12,989 bases of DNA from Dialister sp. UBA734 (lineage in GTDB: Bacteria > Bacillota > Negativicutes > Veillonellales > Dialisteraceae). Position 1 is the stretch's first letter. Each line of letters starts with the position of its first letter. Positions 12,978 to 12,989 of this stretch are shown in pieces. The DNA lies in NCBI GenBank assembly GCA_002297935.1, contig DBLC01000055.1:492-13480 (forward strand), written 5' to 3'. Position numbers and translations under genes: made by a program. A model generated the notes under the pieces. It saw only the letters and a program-made list of their open reading frames with translations. It ran no database searches and had not been told where the DNA came from.

Positions 12978-12989
12978 TGCCGAAGGCTG

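Overview
The window looks like chromosomal DNA of a low-to-mid GC Firmicute, most likely a Negativicute (Dialister/Megasphaera/Veillonella type). This rests on the gene set (glutamate-route tetrapyrrole genes with a fused CobA-HemD, a CsoR-type repressor, and the YlqF/RbgA-RnhB pair typical of Firmicutes), strong AGGAGG-type ribosome binding sites, and intergenic repeats of a kind I associate with gut Firmicutes. The genus is inference; no rRNA or tRNA gene is present to settle it.

Region 1 (1-6784, all minus strand) is a tetrapyrrole operon. In transcription order it reads sirC-like precorrin-2 dehydrogenase, hemA, hemC, a cobA-hemD fusion, hemB, and hemL (cut by the window start). HemA and HemL make 5-aminolevulinate from glutamyl-tRNA, HemB makes porphobilinogen, HemC and the HemD half make uroporphyrinogen III, the CobA half makes precorrin-2, and the SirC-like protein makes sirohydrochlorin. 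No gene of the uroporphyrinogen decarboxylase-to-protoheme branch is visible, so the cluster points to siroheme or corrinoid supply. sirC/hemA and hemB/hemL overlap. The other junctions are 158-260 bp wide and filled with repeats.

Region 2 (6785-7619) is about 835 bp without a gene: a heptad-repeat hairpin, an AT-rich stretch, and a roughly 350 bp fold-back (MITE-like) element. Region 3 (7620-10114, minus strand) holds a CsoR-family metal-responsive repressor, ribonuclease HII (rnhB) and the ribosome-assembly GTPase YlqF/RbgA. Region 4 (10115-10830) is again non-coding, with a nonamer-repeat hairpin, an operator-like double palindrome, a shortened second copy of the fold-back element, and a good sigma70-type promoter. 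That promoter drives the only plus-strand gene, a 321-residue multi-pass membrane protein of unknown function that ends in a clear intrinsic terminator. Convergent to it is nth (endonuclease III), separated by a very long hairpin.

The most unusual content is between the genes. Almost every spacer of more than 100 bp contains tandem arrays of 7-bp or 9-bp units, usually arranged as two mirrored arms that fold into hairpins. A related element of roughly 230 bp occurs three times, in both orientations, and fills the gap between a stop codon and the next ribosome binding site. It even supplies the hemA stop codon and an upstream ATG in front of hemC. I found no CRISPR array, tRNA, rRNA, recognisable riboswitch, transposase or phage gene.
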